Notes: generated by a model from the sequence alone, not told the origin. DNA of 64,000 nucleotides from Carya illinoinensis (GCF_018687715.1 NC_056752.1:15130501-15194500); one strand, 5' to 3'; positions 1 to 12,120 are shown, counted from the first letter of the stretch. Translations and numbers: made by a program.

Positions 1-369
1 GGTAGGGGACGGACAAGGCCAGTAGAGTAATGATGCAAATATTAATGTCATTGGGAGAGTGCATGATCTCCACATTTGGTGACTTTTCCGTTGATTTCGA
101 GGTTTAATTTGTAGGGCATACGAATGTGTTACCCCTTGATATGGAAATGAAAAATCTAGTTGTAACCGATTCTATGTACCAATATGTGCACCTATCAAAT
201 GTGATTAATCAAAAAGTAGACTTTATTGAAAACAGTGTCAATTTGAATTTTGAATATAAAGGCATCAGCATTAGTACGGAGATTGGTATACGGATTCGCT
301 TGTACGTAGCAAAACTTGTATGGAAATAACCCAACATATAAACCTTTGGATCTTCTTCATTGTGTATTT
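1..369. other. Left-edge flank of LINE-A, unidentified
   Basis: AT-rich sequence before the LINE-A target duplication. A 67-codon open frame lies at 126-329 (+). Its translation has a faint resemblance to the N-terminal part of Mutator-type transposase proteins, but no diagnostic motif is present. It may be the tail of an element that starts outside the window. Function unknown. Confidence 0.3.
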
Positions 370-515
370 AGGAAGCTTCACTACTATTCACAATGATATT
401 AGAAAGTCAAGTTGAGAAGTCTTCTCTCGATCGTCGTCTAAGGCTGAAAAGGAGAAGGTTTTTACTCTCTACTCCCACTGAGTAGAGAGGAATAGTCCCT
501 CATTGAGTTGAGTGT

Positions 516-2610
516 TGTGATATTCTGTTTTTATATGTATTTTCACTGAATGAGTGTTTTAATTTAATTAATATATTGATTCTTTTATTTTAAATTATTG
601 TATTTTAATTGGTTTTATTTTAGTTTGATGTGGTGTTTAATTTATTTTAGTCATTTTGTAGTTTTTAAAATATGTTTTCGTCGGATCAATTTTTGGACTC
701 CGGAGGTGAGGATTGGACCTCATATCTTTTCCTCATCTTTTCTTTTTCTTTTTTCTTTTTCTTTTCTTTTTCCTTTCCTTCTTTTCTTTTTTTTCTTCTT
801 CTTTTTCTTTCTTCTTTCTCTACCGCGCGCACGACCTCTCTCTCTCTCTTCCGTTGTTGTCCAGCTCCTCAACCCAGAACCACCGCTCGTCGGCAACGTG
901 GCCAGCACCACCCACCCAGAAACTTGCCCCTCTGGCCGGTGAACCTTCCCACCAAATCTCACCTCCATTCGAGCCGCCATTTGCCACCAAGAGCCCATTT
1001 AAGCAGCATGGTTTTTGTGCATTTCCATAGCCGTCGCTCCACCTCCAGCCACCATCTTTTCACCACTTCATCACCTACCTCTTACCGTCATAAACCACCC
1101 GTTTCCGGCCCTGATCCGTTGCCGGAGCGGCTCCTACGATCTCAATTCCGATTTGCTCTTTTTTCGCTTCTACAGCCACCCACGGCCAAAAATCACTTCC
1201 ATTAGCTTCATAAACATCTCTAGGCCGTTCCCTATCAATTTCAAGTCTTGGTTTATCCCCGTTCGAAAGTGGGTATTTTACAACCCACGACCACAGTGTA
1301 AAATGCACTGTTACATTGTTTTTTCTCCGCCGTTTGCAACGTCGTGATCCTTCGAAAAATATCTTATAACACTGTAAGTATTTTTCAAACTCTATTTTAG
1401 ATTTAAATACATTATTGCTCTTACAATTAATTATTTCACTGGTTGGTTAATTCCAGACTGAGTCCGAGGAGTCGGGGGTCGGATGGATTGAGGACACAGT
1501 TGTTTGGTTTTGTTGATATTGTGATTGGTTGGATGATTTGTATCTTGAGGTGTGCATTGCATGATGCATTCATGTGCATTTATTTAATTGAGAAAAACTG
1601 ATGTTATTTGTATAAATGGATTTTCGGGTACGTGTGTATCTCAACCCCAAGTCATGATGAGATATTATCTTGGTGGAGCTCATCTGGTCAATCGAGAGTG
1701 AATAATACTGAGTGACATCCCCTGGGTTGTCGTTGGACGACGACCGGATCGCACGATACGGTAACGTTGTCGTGTCGACTCCGTGGTTCCTAGGCTGGTG
1801 GGGACTAAAGGATGGCCTAGTCCAGGTACGTGCTGGGCGTGAGAACTGGGCATCGCTCGTTTAGGTTTCACACGCGTAGTTGTTACCTGCAGTGTGGCAC
1901 AGGAGTTAGAGTGTGCAGATGATCCCTAGGGGAGATCATGGTACATGCAATAATTGGATCGGGTTTTTAGATTTTCGATACGAGCCATTTTCTAGAAAAA
2001 AACGGCGAGGTTATGTTTGAGGTTTTGTGATCCATTTTCTGGAAAAATGGTGGTTTCTTGTTTTGGGCCATTATCTGGGATAATGGCAAGGACTGGTTTT
2101 AAAGGATATGTTTTGGGCCAAAATGGGTCTTTTTGGCGTGCGTGGGAATAAAAATGTGGTTTTATAAATTATGTGCATTTGGCATTCTTTCATGCATATT
2201 GTTTGACTTTAATATATGTTTATCTTGTAGCGTTTGGATCTTTACTTACCTGCGGCACCATTTTGGTACCGTAGATTTTGATGCAGAGGTCGAGGAGGAG
2301 GAGGAGGCTGAGCCCAAGGAGGCGGCTCCGCCAGAGTGTTGAGTTGGAGTTTTAAGCCTTGTAGTTTGGTTTGAAACGATATTTGAGGCTTTTAATATTT
2401 TATTATGTATGTTTTGAATGGGTTTGTTTTAAACAAAGAAAAAATTCTGGTACTTAGTTATAAGACTTTATTTATCCGCTGCCTGTTTTTATTGTACACT
2501 TGTTGCATGTACACACACTTGGCACTTGGCCATAGGATGGTGACCCGTGTTGTCAGCATCCCGACGTCTCGATTTCCACGTGTCCGTACGTGGGATTTGG
2601 GGATGTCACA
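516..2610 (+). mobile_element. Solo LTR of the Tekay/Del chromovirus family (LTR copy 1)
   Basis: Begins TGTGATATTC and ends GGATGTCACA, flanked by the 5-bp duplication AGTGT (511-515 and 2611-2615). No primer site or internal region adjoins it, so it is the product of LTR-LTR recombination. It matches the LTRs at 4427, 28471, 35417, 58673 and 61850. Internal landmarks are a C/T-rich tract (720-835), two adjacent short hairpins (1269-1311), short palindromes (2032-2087) and a GAG-rich stretch near 2290. It sits in the 5' part of LINE-A ORF1. Open frames inside it are low-complexity and not genes. Confidence 0.92.
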
Positions 2611-2615
2611 AGTGT

Positions 2616-3647
2616 TTTAAGAGATTATTGAGAATTTGAGTGAAGTCCAGAACCAATTGAGCCTTAATGATGAAGAAAAGGTAGAAATTGAGGTTTAAGT
2701 TGATGACTGTAAGGAATTGAGAAACTATGAAGGGATGAATTTGATTGGTAGAATTTATTCAGATAGATATATCGGGAAGGAAGTAATTTGGGCAACCATA
2801 TTGAAGGTGTGGAAGGTGGATAAAGCAGTTACTTTTGAAGGGATATGAGCCAATACTTTTGCTATCACCTTGGCAAATTGCAAGGATAGAGACAGGGTAC
2901 TAGATGGAAGACCTTGTCTCGTTTATAATAATTTGTTTGTTTGGAAGCCCTTTGATGTAACTTTACAACCTCATCAAATCAATTTTCATTACGAGCACTA
3001 TTGGATTCAATAGCATAATTTACCTATGGCTTGCATGAAACATAAGATTGGTAAGCAAATAGGGAGTTCAATTGGAAGGGTTCTGGATGTTGATGTTCCT
3101 GATGATATTGGGGTGGTTATCTCAAAGTTAGGGTAGAGATTGATCTAAGGAAAGTAGTAGCTCGTGGAAGAACTATAAACCTCAACAAAAGGAGTATGTG
3201 GATGCTGATTAAGTACAAAAAATTACCGAAAATATCTTTCCAATGAAGTACGATTGTTCATGGTGACGATGGATGTGATTTTGGGTATGGGAAGAGAAAA
3301 CAGAGCATAATGGAGATAAGCAATTGGATAATAGATCAAGATGTCGAGGAATGGGGCAACAAGCTAACAAAGTGGATCAAATACCAATTCATAGATTCAT
3401 GATGTAAATCAGAAAACTATTTTTAGGCCATTATGTTCTAGGGCTGGTCCGACAGGAGATAAAGAGAGAGAGTGTCATGATTCAAATGGTCTCTCAGATG
3501 TTGAAGGCAAGAATTATGCCAATTCTGGTGGGAATTTTATCGTGGTGAGAAATAAGGAATTGGTTAGGCCAAGATTGGATTCGACTCCATCTCATAATAT
3601 CCAGGATTTGAGGAGGGAGATGAAGGACATGAATGACCAATTGAGGT
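2616..3647 (+). pseudogene. LINE-A ORF1 remnant (DUF4283-type RNA-binding protein), first part
   Basis: Conceptual translation shows the plant LINE ORF1 pattern. A stretch about the cloned element's own mRNA-binding region reads DGRPCLVYNNLFVWKPFD, followed by HNLPMACMKHKIGKQIG and a K-x-P-K-I segment where the CCHC knuckle normally starts. ORF1 proteins of plant L1 elements coat the element RNA in the ribonucleoprotein. Several in-frame stops and at least one frameshift are present, so it cannot be translated whole. The reading resumes after the nested LINE-C at 6725. The solo LTR at 516-2610 separates it from its leader. Confidence 0.7.
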
Positions 3648-3786
3648 TAGCCAAAGGTTCTCTTTTTTCTTTTTCTCAAATTTTTTTTTTTTATAACAAG
3701 ATATCATGAACTTCTCATTAATAAAAAAGGAATTACAGAAATTTATCAAGCCATGCAGCTTGAGAAACGAAGTCTGGAATATAGTC

Positions 3787-4338
3787 TCACCACATCATTA
3801 AACTATCAACTTTACAAGCAAACCTAGCAAGTTTATGGGCAACTACACTACCCATGCGGTTTACATGTTGGATAGAACAATCTTCAAATAATTGCATACT
3901 TTTCTTAATCTCACTCAATAATATGCCATACACAGCATCCAAAGCTTCTACAGTTTGCAAATCATTCACCATGAGTAAGCAATCACTCTCTACCATCAAT
4001 TTAGAAATCCCCATTGTTGCACATAGTTGTAGGCCTCGGAATGCAACAAGTAATTCTATCAACTCAGGCTCATCAACTACTGGTTCCAATATACTAGCTG
4101 CCATGAGGAAATCCCCCCTCTCATCATGAAGCACCACTCCAATCCCTGCCCGATGAGGATCCCTAAACATAGCACCATCTACATTTGATTTTAATACCCC
4201 AGCTGGAGGTGAGTTCCATCGAAAAAGATCCTTAGCTTTCAAGATAGGTTGGTCCTTGCACACTGAAAAACTCTTCTGTAGTGACAAAGCATGCTCAATT
4301 ACCTGTCTCAAGCCTAGATTTTCTTTATCATGAACCAT
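3787..4338 (-). pseudogene. RNase H domain of LINE-C ORF2 (C-terminal fragment)
   Basis: A 183-codon open frame. Motifs of the plant LINE RNase H (RVT_3) domain are visible: KSNVDGAMF with the first catalytic Asp near residue 54, GIGVVLHDERGDF near 66, an acidic ELIELLVAFRGL near 92 carrying the catalytic Glu, and MVESDCLLMV near 117 with the next Asp. The domain normally ends ORF2 of plant L1 elements and degrades the RNA strand of RNA-DNA hybrids. The fragment has no endonuclease or reverse transcriptase and its start is arbitrary. It reads open to its stop shortly before the A tail. Confidence 0.85.
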
Positions 4339-4426
4339 CTTGTTCCTTCTATACCAAATGTCCTAGGCCACTGAGAAGAAAATAGCTAACTCCTCTGATT
4401 TACCTCCACTTTTAAGCGATAATGCA

Positions 4427-6509
4427 TGTGACGCCCCCAAATCTCCACGCACGGACACGGGAAAATCGAGACGTCCGGATGGTGACAAACCGGGTCATCA
4501 CCCTATCGACGAGTGCCAAGTGTGTGCAAAAGCAATGAATGTGCACGAAGGAACACGCAGCGGATAACGAAAGTCATATAACTAAGTACCAGAATTTTCT
4601 TAATATAATACAAGCTGTTTAAAACATACATAATTAAAATATTACAAAACACAAATATAGTTTTTAAACCAAACTATAAAGCATAACTTCGACTCAAAAC
4701 TCCGGCGGAGCCGCATCCTCGGGCTCAGCCTCCTCCTCCTCCTCGAATCCTGCACCAAAATCTACGAAACCAAAAATAGTACCGCAGGTAAGTAAAATCC
4801 AAACACCACCAGATAAAAGCATACAGAACTCAAACAATATGCATGAAGTGATGCCAATGCGTAAAACCCATAAAAACATATTTTTCCATGCACGCCAAAA
4901 ATCCCATTTGGCCTAAAAACACATCATTTCCAAATATCACGCCAAAAGTCACATTTGGCCTTTATTCATCTCAAACCATTATCCATTTTATCCGTATGCA
5001 CCATGACCTCCCCTAGGGGTCATCCGCACACCCTGGCTCCAGTGCCACACCGCAGAGTACCACCACGCATGTGACACCTAACGAGCGATGCCCAGTTCCG
5101 CGCCCCGCGCGTTCATAGCCAAGCATCCTCTAGTCCTCACCAGCGAAGGGCCACGGAGTCGGTGAGTAGGGCGATGCCCGGTTCCACGCTCGGTGCGTTC
5201 GTAACCAAGCACCCCCTAGCCCTCGCTCCCGTCGTTGCCCGGCGACAACCCAGGGGACATCACTCAGTTTATTCCGCTCCCGAGTGACCAGAGGAGCTCC
5301 ACCGAGATAATACCCCATCCCCGCTTGGGGTCGTGATACACACGCACCCGTAAGTCCACTTACGCCAATAAACAGGCTTTTCACAATTAAACAAAAACAC
5401 ACGTGCATGCACCATGTAAATGCCATATCAATGCACAAAAATAATCAACCAACATAATTCAATAAAACAAGCAACTCCGTCCTCCATCCATCCGACCCCC
5501 GAACTCCTCGGACTCAGTCCGGAATCAGCCAACCAACAGATAAAATTATTGAATGAGCAATATATTTTTAAATCTGAAAATAGGGTTTGGAAAATACTTA
5601 TAGCGCTATATGGTATTTTTAGAAAGCTTGCGGCGTTGCAAACGGCGGAGAAAAAGCAACGTAACAGTGAAAATTCACTGTGGTCATGGGTTGTAAAATA
5701 CCCACTTTTGAACGGGGACAAACCAGGGCTTGGGATTGATAGGGAATGGTCTAAGGATGATTATGAAGCTATTGGAAGTGGTGGCTGGCCGTGGGTGGCG
5801 GCGGAAATGGCGGAGAGAGGCCGGATTTCCCAAAATGGAAAGCTAGCTCGTGGGAGCTGTTCCGGTGACTATTGGAGGCTGAAAATGGGTGGGTTAGGAT
5901 GGCAAGGGACCGGTGATGAAGTGGTGAAAAAATGGTGGCCGGAGGTGGAGCGACGGCGGCGGATCGGAGCAAAAACCATGGGAGCTTTGATGGCGTTTTC
6001 CGGCCAAACGGCTGGCCGGATGGGGTTGAGATTTGGTGGGGAGGTGCGCCGGAGGGAGGGGGTTCAACCGGTGGGGGCAGTGTGCCGCACGGCCGCCGGA
6101 CGGCGGTGGGTCCAGGGGTTGAGCTGCAACGGCGTGGGAGAGGAGAGAGAGAGAGAGAGACGGGGTCGACGCGGGGAGGAAGGAAGAAAAGAAAAAGAAA
6201 AGGAAAGAAAAAAGAGAAAAAGAAAAAGAAAGAAGAAAAAAAAGAAAAGAGAAAAAAAAGAAAAAGGAAAAAGGGAAAAAGAGATGTAGAAAAGAGATGA
6301 GGTCCAATCCTCACTCCGGGAAAACAAAACAAAACCGCCGAGAAAGAGATTAAAAAAAACCGTAAAACAAATAAAATAAATCAACCACAACATCAAATAA
6401 ATTAAAAACCAAATTTTAAAATGCAATAAATTAAAATAAATAAACTAATATATTAATTAAAATAAAAACAACCCTTCAGTGAAAATCTACGCGAAAGCGG
6501 GTCATCACA
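4427..6509 (-). mobile_element. Solo LTR of the Tekay/Del family (LTR copy 2)
   Basis: Ends TGTGACGCCCCC (left) and GTCATCACA (right, TGTGATGAC on the - strand), with the 5-bp duplication ATGCA at 4422-4426 and 6510-6514. No internal region is present. It lies within LINE-C, so it arrived after that element. The C/T tract (A/G on the + strand) is at about 6140-6290. A 289-codon open frame on the + strand across this LTR is low-complexity Lys/Glu/Arg and is not a gene. Confidence 0.92.
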
Positions 6510-6724
6510 ATGCAATCTTCATCATAGATTGTTGTGGATCCAGTTTCCCCATTATGGGCATAAACTCTCTCTAGTACTTCTCAATATATGGGCAATGTAG
6601 AATAGCATGTGGGGTATCTTCCAATATCCTTTTACAGAAATAGCAGAACCCCTATGTCAGTATATTCCTTTTACTCAGATTTTGTTGGGTTGGCAAGCTT
6701 TCCTTGCATAGCCAAAGGTTCTCT

Positions 6725-6941
6725 AAGTAAAATGGAAGAGAATTATATGGAAATTGACCAAATGGGCCCCAAGCCCATTAGGACCCAAAAAACTAATATC
6801 CTGGATAAGAGTCAGGGGCTATTGAATGACAATGATTCAAATGGCCCATCTTTGGCAAACAAGCAGAAGAAGGATGGAGTTATTGCATTAGTTACTGTAT
6901 CCAGTTCACAAAGACAGGTGTTATGCTTAAAGGGAAATTAG
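6725..6941 (+). pseudogene. LINE-A ORF1 remnant, C-terminal part
   Basis: Continues ORF1 beyond the LINE-C insertion in an open frame ending at 6941. The sequence is hydrophilic and rich in Asn, Lys and Ser, as is usual for the variable ORF1 tail after the knuckle. It has no independent start; a Met earlier in the frame lies at 6609 inside LINE-C and is fortuitous. A spacer of about 150 bp with an A-rich run separates it from ORF2. Confidence 0.55.
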
Positions 6942-7091
6942 AAGAGAAGGGCTCGGATGTAAGGAAGCAGATGTCAATATCCTCTATTGTCTTCTGTTAA
7001 AAAATGGTTTGGTTTGTTTTTGGTTGACGAGAGTATAAAAGAGGGAAGAGGGAAAAAAAAAAATTAAAGATAGACATAGGATTAACTAGAA

Positions 7092-10000
7092 ATGAGATGG
7101 AGTTGGAATTGCCGAGGGCTTGCAAACCCTTGGACATTTCAAGATCTTTACCAATTGATCAAGAAAGTGGTATTTCTAGTGGCAACACTACTTACAATGT
7201 CAAAAATAGAAACTATGAAAAGGAAATTAGGGTTTGATGAATGTTTTTCTATTAAACTAGTAGAGAGAAGTGGCGGTTTAGCATTAATGTGGAAGTTTGA
7301 GATTAATCTCAGTGTTCATTACTTCTCGTTGAGGCATATAAGTGGCAAGGTTACAGTAGAAGGTCAGCAGACAATATGGCTATTAACTGGGTACTATGGT
7401 CATCCAGAGGTAAGCAAAATGACTCTATCGTGGGAATTATTGTCTAGGCTTAACCAAGAGAATTCTCCCTGGTGTATTATAGGGGAGTTCAATGAAATAT
7501 TAGTGTAGTATGAGAAGGTGGGTGGCAGACATAGACCTAAGAACCAAATGATAGCTTTTAGATCTGCTATTGAAGACAATATATTGTTTGATTTAGGATG
7601 TAGAGGGATATTTTTACGTGGAGTAACACACATGCAGATGACAGTTATACGAATGAGAGATAAGATAGAGTAGTGGCTAATTTACCATGGAAAGTGATGC
7701 ATAAACATGTTGATGTAGAATGTTTGGCAGCTAGAAGTTCAGATCATAAGCCCTTGTTATTGTCCATTAGCAAGGAGGAAGGAAGAAACCATAGAAAAAG
7801 TAAAGTATTTAAATTTAGAGCATGTTGGACAAAAGATGGGGACTATTGTTGAGGGGGTTTGGAATGCTGAGCAACCATTTACACATTCACCAAAAAGAAT
7901 ACGATCTACTTTTTCCTAGTGCAGTAATGCATTTCTAAATGGAGTAAGAACAAATGTAGAGGAGGGGAAAAGATCATTAAGGGGAAGAAACAACTTTAAG
8001 AAGCTTGCAGGAATTTTAGGGGCCTCAAAATTTAGTCCTTATTAAAATTCTATAGTTGGAAGTGGTTATTTATTAGAACAAGAAGATATAAAGTGGAAGG
8101 AAAGTGCCAAGAGAAATTGGTATCAATTAGGCTATAGTAACACAAGATATTTTCCTATGTTTGCTACTTAGAGGAAGACAAGAAATCAGATTTCACAGGT
8201 GAGGGATTCTTTGTTAGTGTTAAGAATAGATCAGACTGAAATTCAAAGGGCTTTTGAAGCCCATTACAGGGAAGTATATTGTTCAATTTATCCTTCACAA
8301 TAAGTAATTGAAAGTTGTTTATCTCATCTAGAGAGTCGAGTTACTATGGAGATCAATGAGAATTTAGAGAAAACATTTACTAGGGAGGAAGTAGAGGAGG
8401 CATTATTTTATATGGGACCTTTAAAATCTCCAGTTCCCATTGGTTTGGGGCCTATTATTATCAAGAATTCTGGAATCTAATTGGGGATGAGATTACCACT
8501 GCAGCAGTGCTTAGATTTCTTAATAAAGAGTTTGATGAGAGGATTAATGTCACACATATGGCATTAGTCAGTAAGGTAGAAAGTCCTATTTCTATGAGTG
8601 ATTTTAGACTAATAAGTTTTTGCAATGTATTGTATAAATTATAGCTAAAACTCTTGCTAATAGGTTAAAGAAGGTGTTACCAGATAGTACTTCCTACAAC
8701 CGGAGTGCATTTATACTCAGCAAGCTTATTACAGACAATATTATGATAGCGTATGAAGCACTACATACTATGAAAACTAGGCAGAAGGGAAGAGAATAGT
8801 ATGATACTAAAATTGGATATGTCCAAGGCATATGACATGGTTGAATGACCCTATATGAGGGCAGTTATGGTGAAACTTGGATTTGGTAGCAAATTGGCAT
8901 AGTTTATAATGAAATGTGTCTCAACAATGCCGTACTCAATGCTTGTTAATGGATAGCCTGGAAATGTAATAATACCAACCAAGAGCCTCAGGTAAGGAGA
9001 CCCTCTATCTCCTTACCTTTTCTATTAGGACAAGTAAGAAAAGGTATCTGGGCAAAAACTGAATATATAGATGACCTTCATCTACTTCAGCAACAATACA
9101 AGAGTATATGTACAAAATGAGTTAACACATGATATTGGAGCACGGGGCTGTGGGGATGCTAAGAAGTATATAGGATTACCTACAATGGTGGGGAAGCCTA
9201 AATACAAAGCCTTCAGAGGGATTAGGGAGAGGGTATGAAAGAGAATAAATAGTTGGAAAAAGCACTCCTTACCTCAGGCAAGTAAAGAAATCCTTATAAA
9301 AGCAGTCATACAAGCAATACCTACCTATGCGGTGAGTGTTTTTAAACTACCTAAACAATTGTGTAAGGAGATCTCAAACATGATGACTCAATTATGGTGG
9401 GGACACATGAATCAAGATAGGACAATTTAGTGGAAGGAATGGAGTAAAGCTGGAATTTCTAAGAGTCAATGAGGATTGTGTTTTAGAGATGTGGAGAGTT
9501 TTAACTAGGATATGTTGGCAAAGGAATAATGGAGTTTTCTAACAAACCTCAATTCTTTAGTTTTAAAGATTATGAAAGAAAAATATTTTAAACAAGGTTG
9601 TATATTGACTGCAAAAATTGGTAGTGGTACTTCATAGATATGGATGAGTATTTTGGAGTCTAGGTATCTGATTAAAGAGGGTATGAATTGGAGGGTGGGG
9701 AATGGAGATAAGATCAGAATATGGGGTGTTAAGTGGTTACCAACTCCTACAACTCATATGGTTCAATAACTAGTGAAAATTCTCCAAAGTGAAACTTTTG
9801 CTAAAGACTTACTTGATAAAAAGGGTTGCTGGAGTATAAATCTGATTAATGAAGTGTTGAGTGAAGAAGAGATAAAGATAGTGAAAAGCTTACCAGTGTA
9901 AAAGAGGGGATCAAAAGATAAAATAATATGGGGTCCTAATAAGTCTAGTATATTTTCTATCAGATATGCATATCACTTGGAAGTTCAGTTAGAGAGAGCT

Positions 10001-10900
10001 AGGAGAGGTGAGCAATCAACTAACAACAATGGTTTAGTTGCTTGGAAGAAAATTTAGGATTTGCAAGTTCCAAATTCTATTAAATTTTGCCTATGGAAAG
10101 CAGTTAGTGAAGTACTCCCTACTAAAAGGAATCCTTTTAGGAGGAAAATAACTAAGAATGACCTTTGTGCTGCTGCTCAACTTGTCTGGGTAGACTTTTT
10201 AAGTTGTTTACAGAAGTGAAAATGTGCAAATATTGGCATTTACAGGATTTGGGAAGATATGGTAACATGCTTATAGAAAAATGAACTTGAGGAAATTGCT
10301 TGTGTTCTGAGAAGAATCTAGTTAAAGAGGAACAGTTTGGTGTTTGATAGAAGATTCAAAAGCCCCAAATCAGTATTACAAGGTGTTGGAGCTGAAGTGG
10401 AGAGCTTTCAGCAAGCACAAATGGGTAGTAGATCTCAAACAACAACTGGAGAGTGAGGAATATGACTGTTAGGTGGAGAAAGCCAGATATTAACTTTTAT
10501 AAAGTTAATTGGGATGCTGCATTAGATGTCGATAATTCATGAATGCGATTTGGTATTGTGGTAAAGAATTGAGAAGGTGAATTAATTGCTTCTTTGTGCA
10601 TGCCAAAGAACTGTGTGAATAATCCTCTTATGGCTAAAGTTGTGGCTTTAGAGAAAGTTGTCAAGGTCTATTTAGAAATTGGGATAGAAAATGTTATCTT
10701 GAAAGGTGATATTCTTGCAGTAGTTAAAGGTGTTAAGAGGAATGAAGAAATTGCTCATGGTACGGACAAATTATAGAAGATATAAAAGCATCTTTTCATG
10801 GAAGAGAAAAGTGGAGGATCCAATATGTTTTAACAGAAGGTAATCAAGCTGCACATCAAATGACCTCTATCATGTGAATAAGAGTTAGTCTGGTTAGAAG
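7092..10900 (+). pseudogene. LINE-A ORF2 remnant (endonuclease, reverse transcriptase, RNase H)
   Basis: Starts with MRWSWNCRGLANPW, the canonical start of the apurinic-like endonuclease of plant LINEs. The endonuclease runs to about 7850 with a frameshift near 7610; WSNTHADDSY and SSDHKPLLLSI (catalytic His region) follow in another frame. Reverse transcriptase traces begin near 8390. A YIDD tetrad can be read at 9064-9075, but the region between it and the downstream KYIGLPTMVGKP block (about 9150) looks shortened. Later blocks are KLPKQL (about 9340), FWWG-like WWGHMN, and RNase H with VNWDAALD near 10510. Stops are frequent throughout, so it is inactive. Confidence 0.8.
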
Positions 10901-11019
10901 AGGCTCCTAAATTGATTAAGCCTTGTATTTCTTTGGAAAAACAATATAATGGTTGATTAGTTTCTAATGAATGAGGATGTTTTGACTAAAAAAAAAGAAA
11001 AAGGAAGCTTTGGTACTAT

Positions 11020-12120
11020 GAGGGAAAAAAAAAAAAAAAATCCTCTCACTAGCTTAATTTGATTACAAGTCAAGTTTGACCTACCAAATATTTGTTGAGC
11101 TTGAATACCTTATTTGAATTTAGTTCCAATTGGTTTAAATATGGTCCTAGCTGTCACAATCTCATTTTCATACACACTCTCTTTTGTTCCAAAAAACTGG
11201 GATTTCATCCCAAATTTGTTCCAAAAAATACGGCACAAAAGACATTCTAAGAGAAAAGATTTCATTCCAAAAAATATCTTTTAGGATAAAGTTTTCCCAA
11301 CCCATTCGAGCGCAAAAAAACAATTAGGGATGAAATTATTTCTTCCCTAAAAACCATTTGAATGGTCAACTTTCATTCAAATATAGAATATTGTTCAAAC
11401 GCTTACGTTATGAGGTTGGAATTCAAACACTTTAGTCATGTTCAAAAGGGTTGAAAAATGCTCATGGTGATGGAGGTTGTTTAACAATTGAAGACATGCC
11501 CATTCAAATAAGATTGATTTGAGTTCAAATGTTAAGAGAGCGTATATGGTTCGAAGGTATGTAGTTACCATTCGAACGATAATCAAATTGTTCAAATATG
11601 AAAGTTCCTAATTCAAATGACGGTCGAATAAGTGTGATGGAATGTTTGAACAAAGTGATCGTAAATGGTTTAGATGTAATACCTTTTCATTCGAACATAA
11701 TAGGGTAATGTTATTTCTATTCAAATAGAAATGATTAGCATTCGAATGCTTTGTTATACCTGTTTGCATGTGTGTCTGAAGATGTATGAGATCCATTTGA
11801 ATATTGAAACGATAAATGGTTTGAACAATTTATGTCACGGTTTGAACACTATTTTGGATAAAATATTTACGTTTGAATAGAAGTGGGTTCGTCCAAATAA
11901 AAAGGTACCCGTTCAAATGGGATAACGAAGTGTAGTTCAAACTGTTATCATAACCATTTGAACATCATATGTTAACTCTATATGATTCGAATAGTGATTA
12001 CAACGTTCCAAACATAACATAGGGAATGCTTTCAAACAAATAAAGTTCCATTTGAACAGTAGGCAATAAACTCAAAATTCAAACGTATTATATAATCCAA
12101 AAATTGTTCATAAAAATGTT
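11020..12120. mobile_element. Outer CACTA-like element, terminal and subterminal region
   Basis: From about 11174 the sequence resembles the terminal part of the better preserved CACTA at 40054-57671, including a GGGATTTCATCCC palindrome near 11211. From 11340 to 12110 it is packed with degenerate TTCGAAC, TTCAAAC and CATTTGAAC words in both orientations, as seen in the subterminal zones of that element. CACTA transposases bind such short arrays. The outer end is not precisely fixed. A run of A (11025-11040) directly precedes it. Confidence 0.5.

Larger units (their letters stand above)
3664..6708 (-). mobile_element. LINE-C, 5'-truncated LINE nested in LINE-A
   Basis: Flanked by an exact 16-bp duplication TAGCCAAAGGTTCTCT (3648-3663 and 6709-6724), with a T-rich tract at the left (3664-3700) that is the poly(A) tail of a - strand copy. 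Only the 3' end is present: a zinc-binding zf-RVT-like stretch (6515-6708) and RNase H (3787-4338). A solo Tekay LTR lies between them. Without the LTR the insert is about 1 kb, a typical 5'-truncated retroposition product. It belongs to an L1-type family distinct from LINE-A and LINE-B. Confidence 0.85.
388..11001 (+). mobile_element. LINE-A, degenerate L1-type non-LTR retrotransposon, interrupted twice
   Basis: Reads 5' to 3': a short leader, ORF1 (DUF4283 type), then ORF2 with endonuclease, reverse transcriptase, zf-RVT-like and RNase H segments, ending in an A-rich tail at 10988-11001. Candidate target duplications are AGGAAGCTTCACTACTAT (370-387) and AGGAAGCTTTGGTACTAT (11002-11019), 15 of 18 identical; they define the ends. 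Removing the solo LTR at 516-2610 and the nested LINE at 3664-6708 leaves about 5.4 kb, normal for a plant L1. Many stops and frameshifts show it is old. The 5' end is inferred from the imperfect duplication only. Confidence 0.75.

Noticed and set aside
126..329. Possible Mutator-type transposase fragment
   Set aside because: Resemblance too weak; no zinc finger or catalytic motif in the available sequence.
598..1347. Overlapping Phe/Leu/Ser/Pro-rich frames
   Set aside because: Produced by the C/T tract and C-rich stretch of a solo LTR; all three frames are open by composition.
5420..6289. 289-codon open frame on +
   Set aside because: It lies antisense across a Tekay LTR and ends in Lys/Glu/Arg low complexity from the A/G tract; the equivalent frame in other LTR copies is not conserved as protein.
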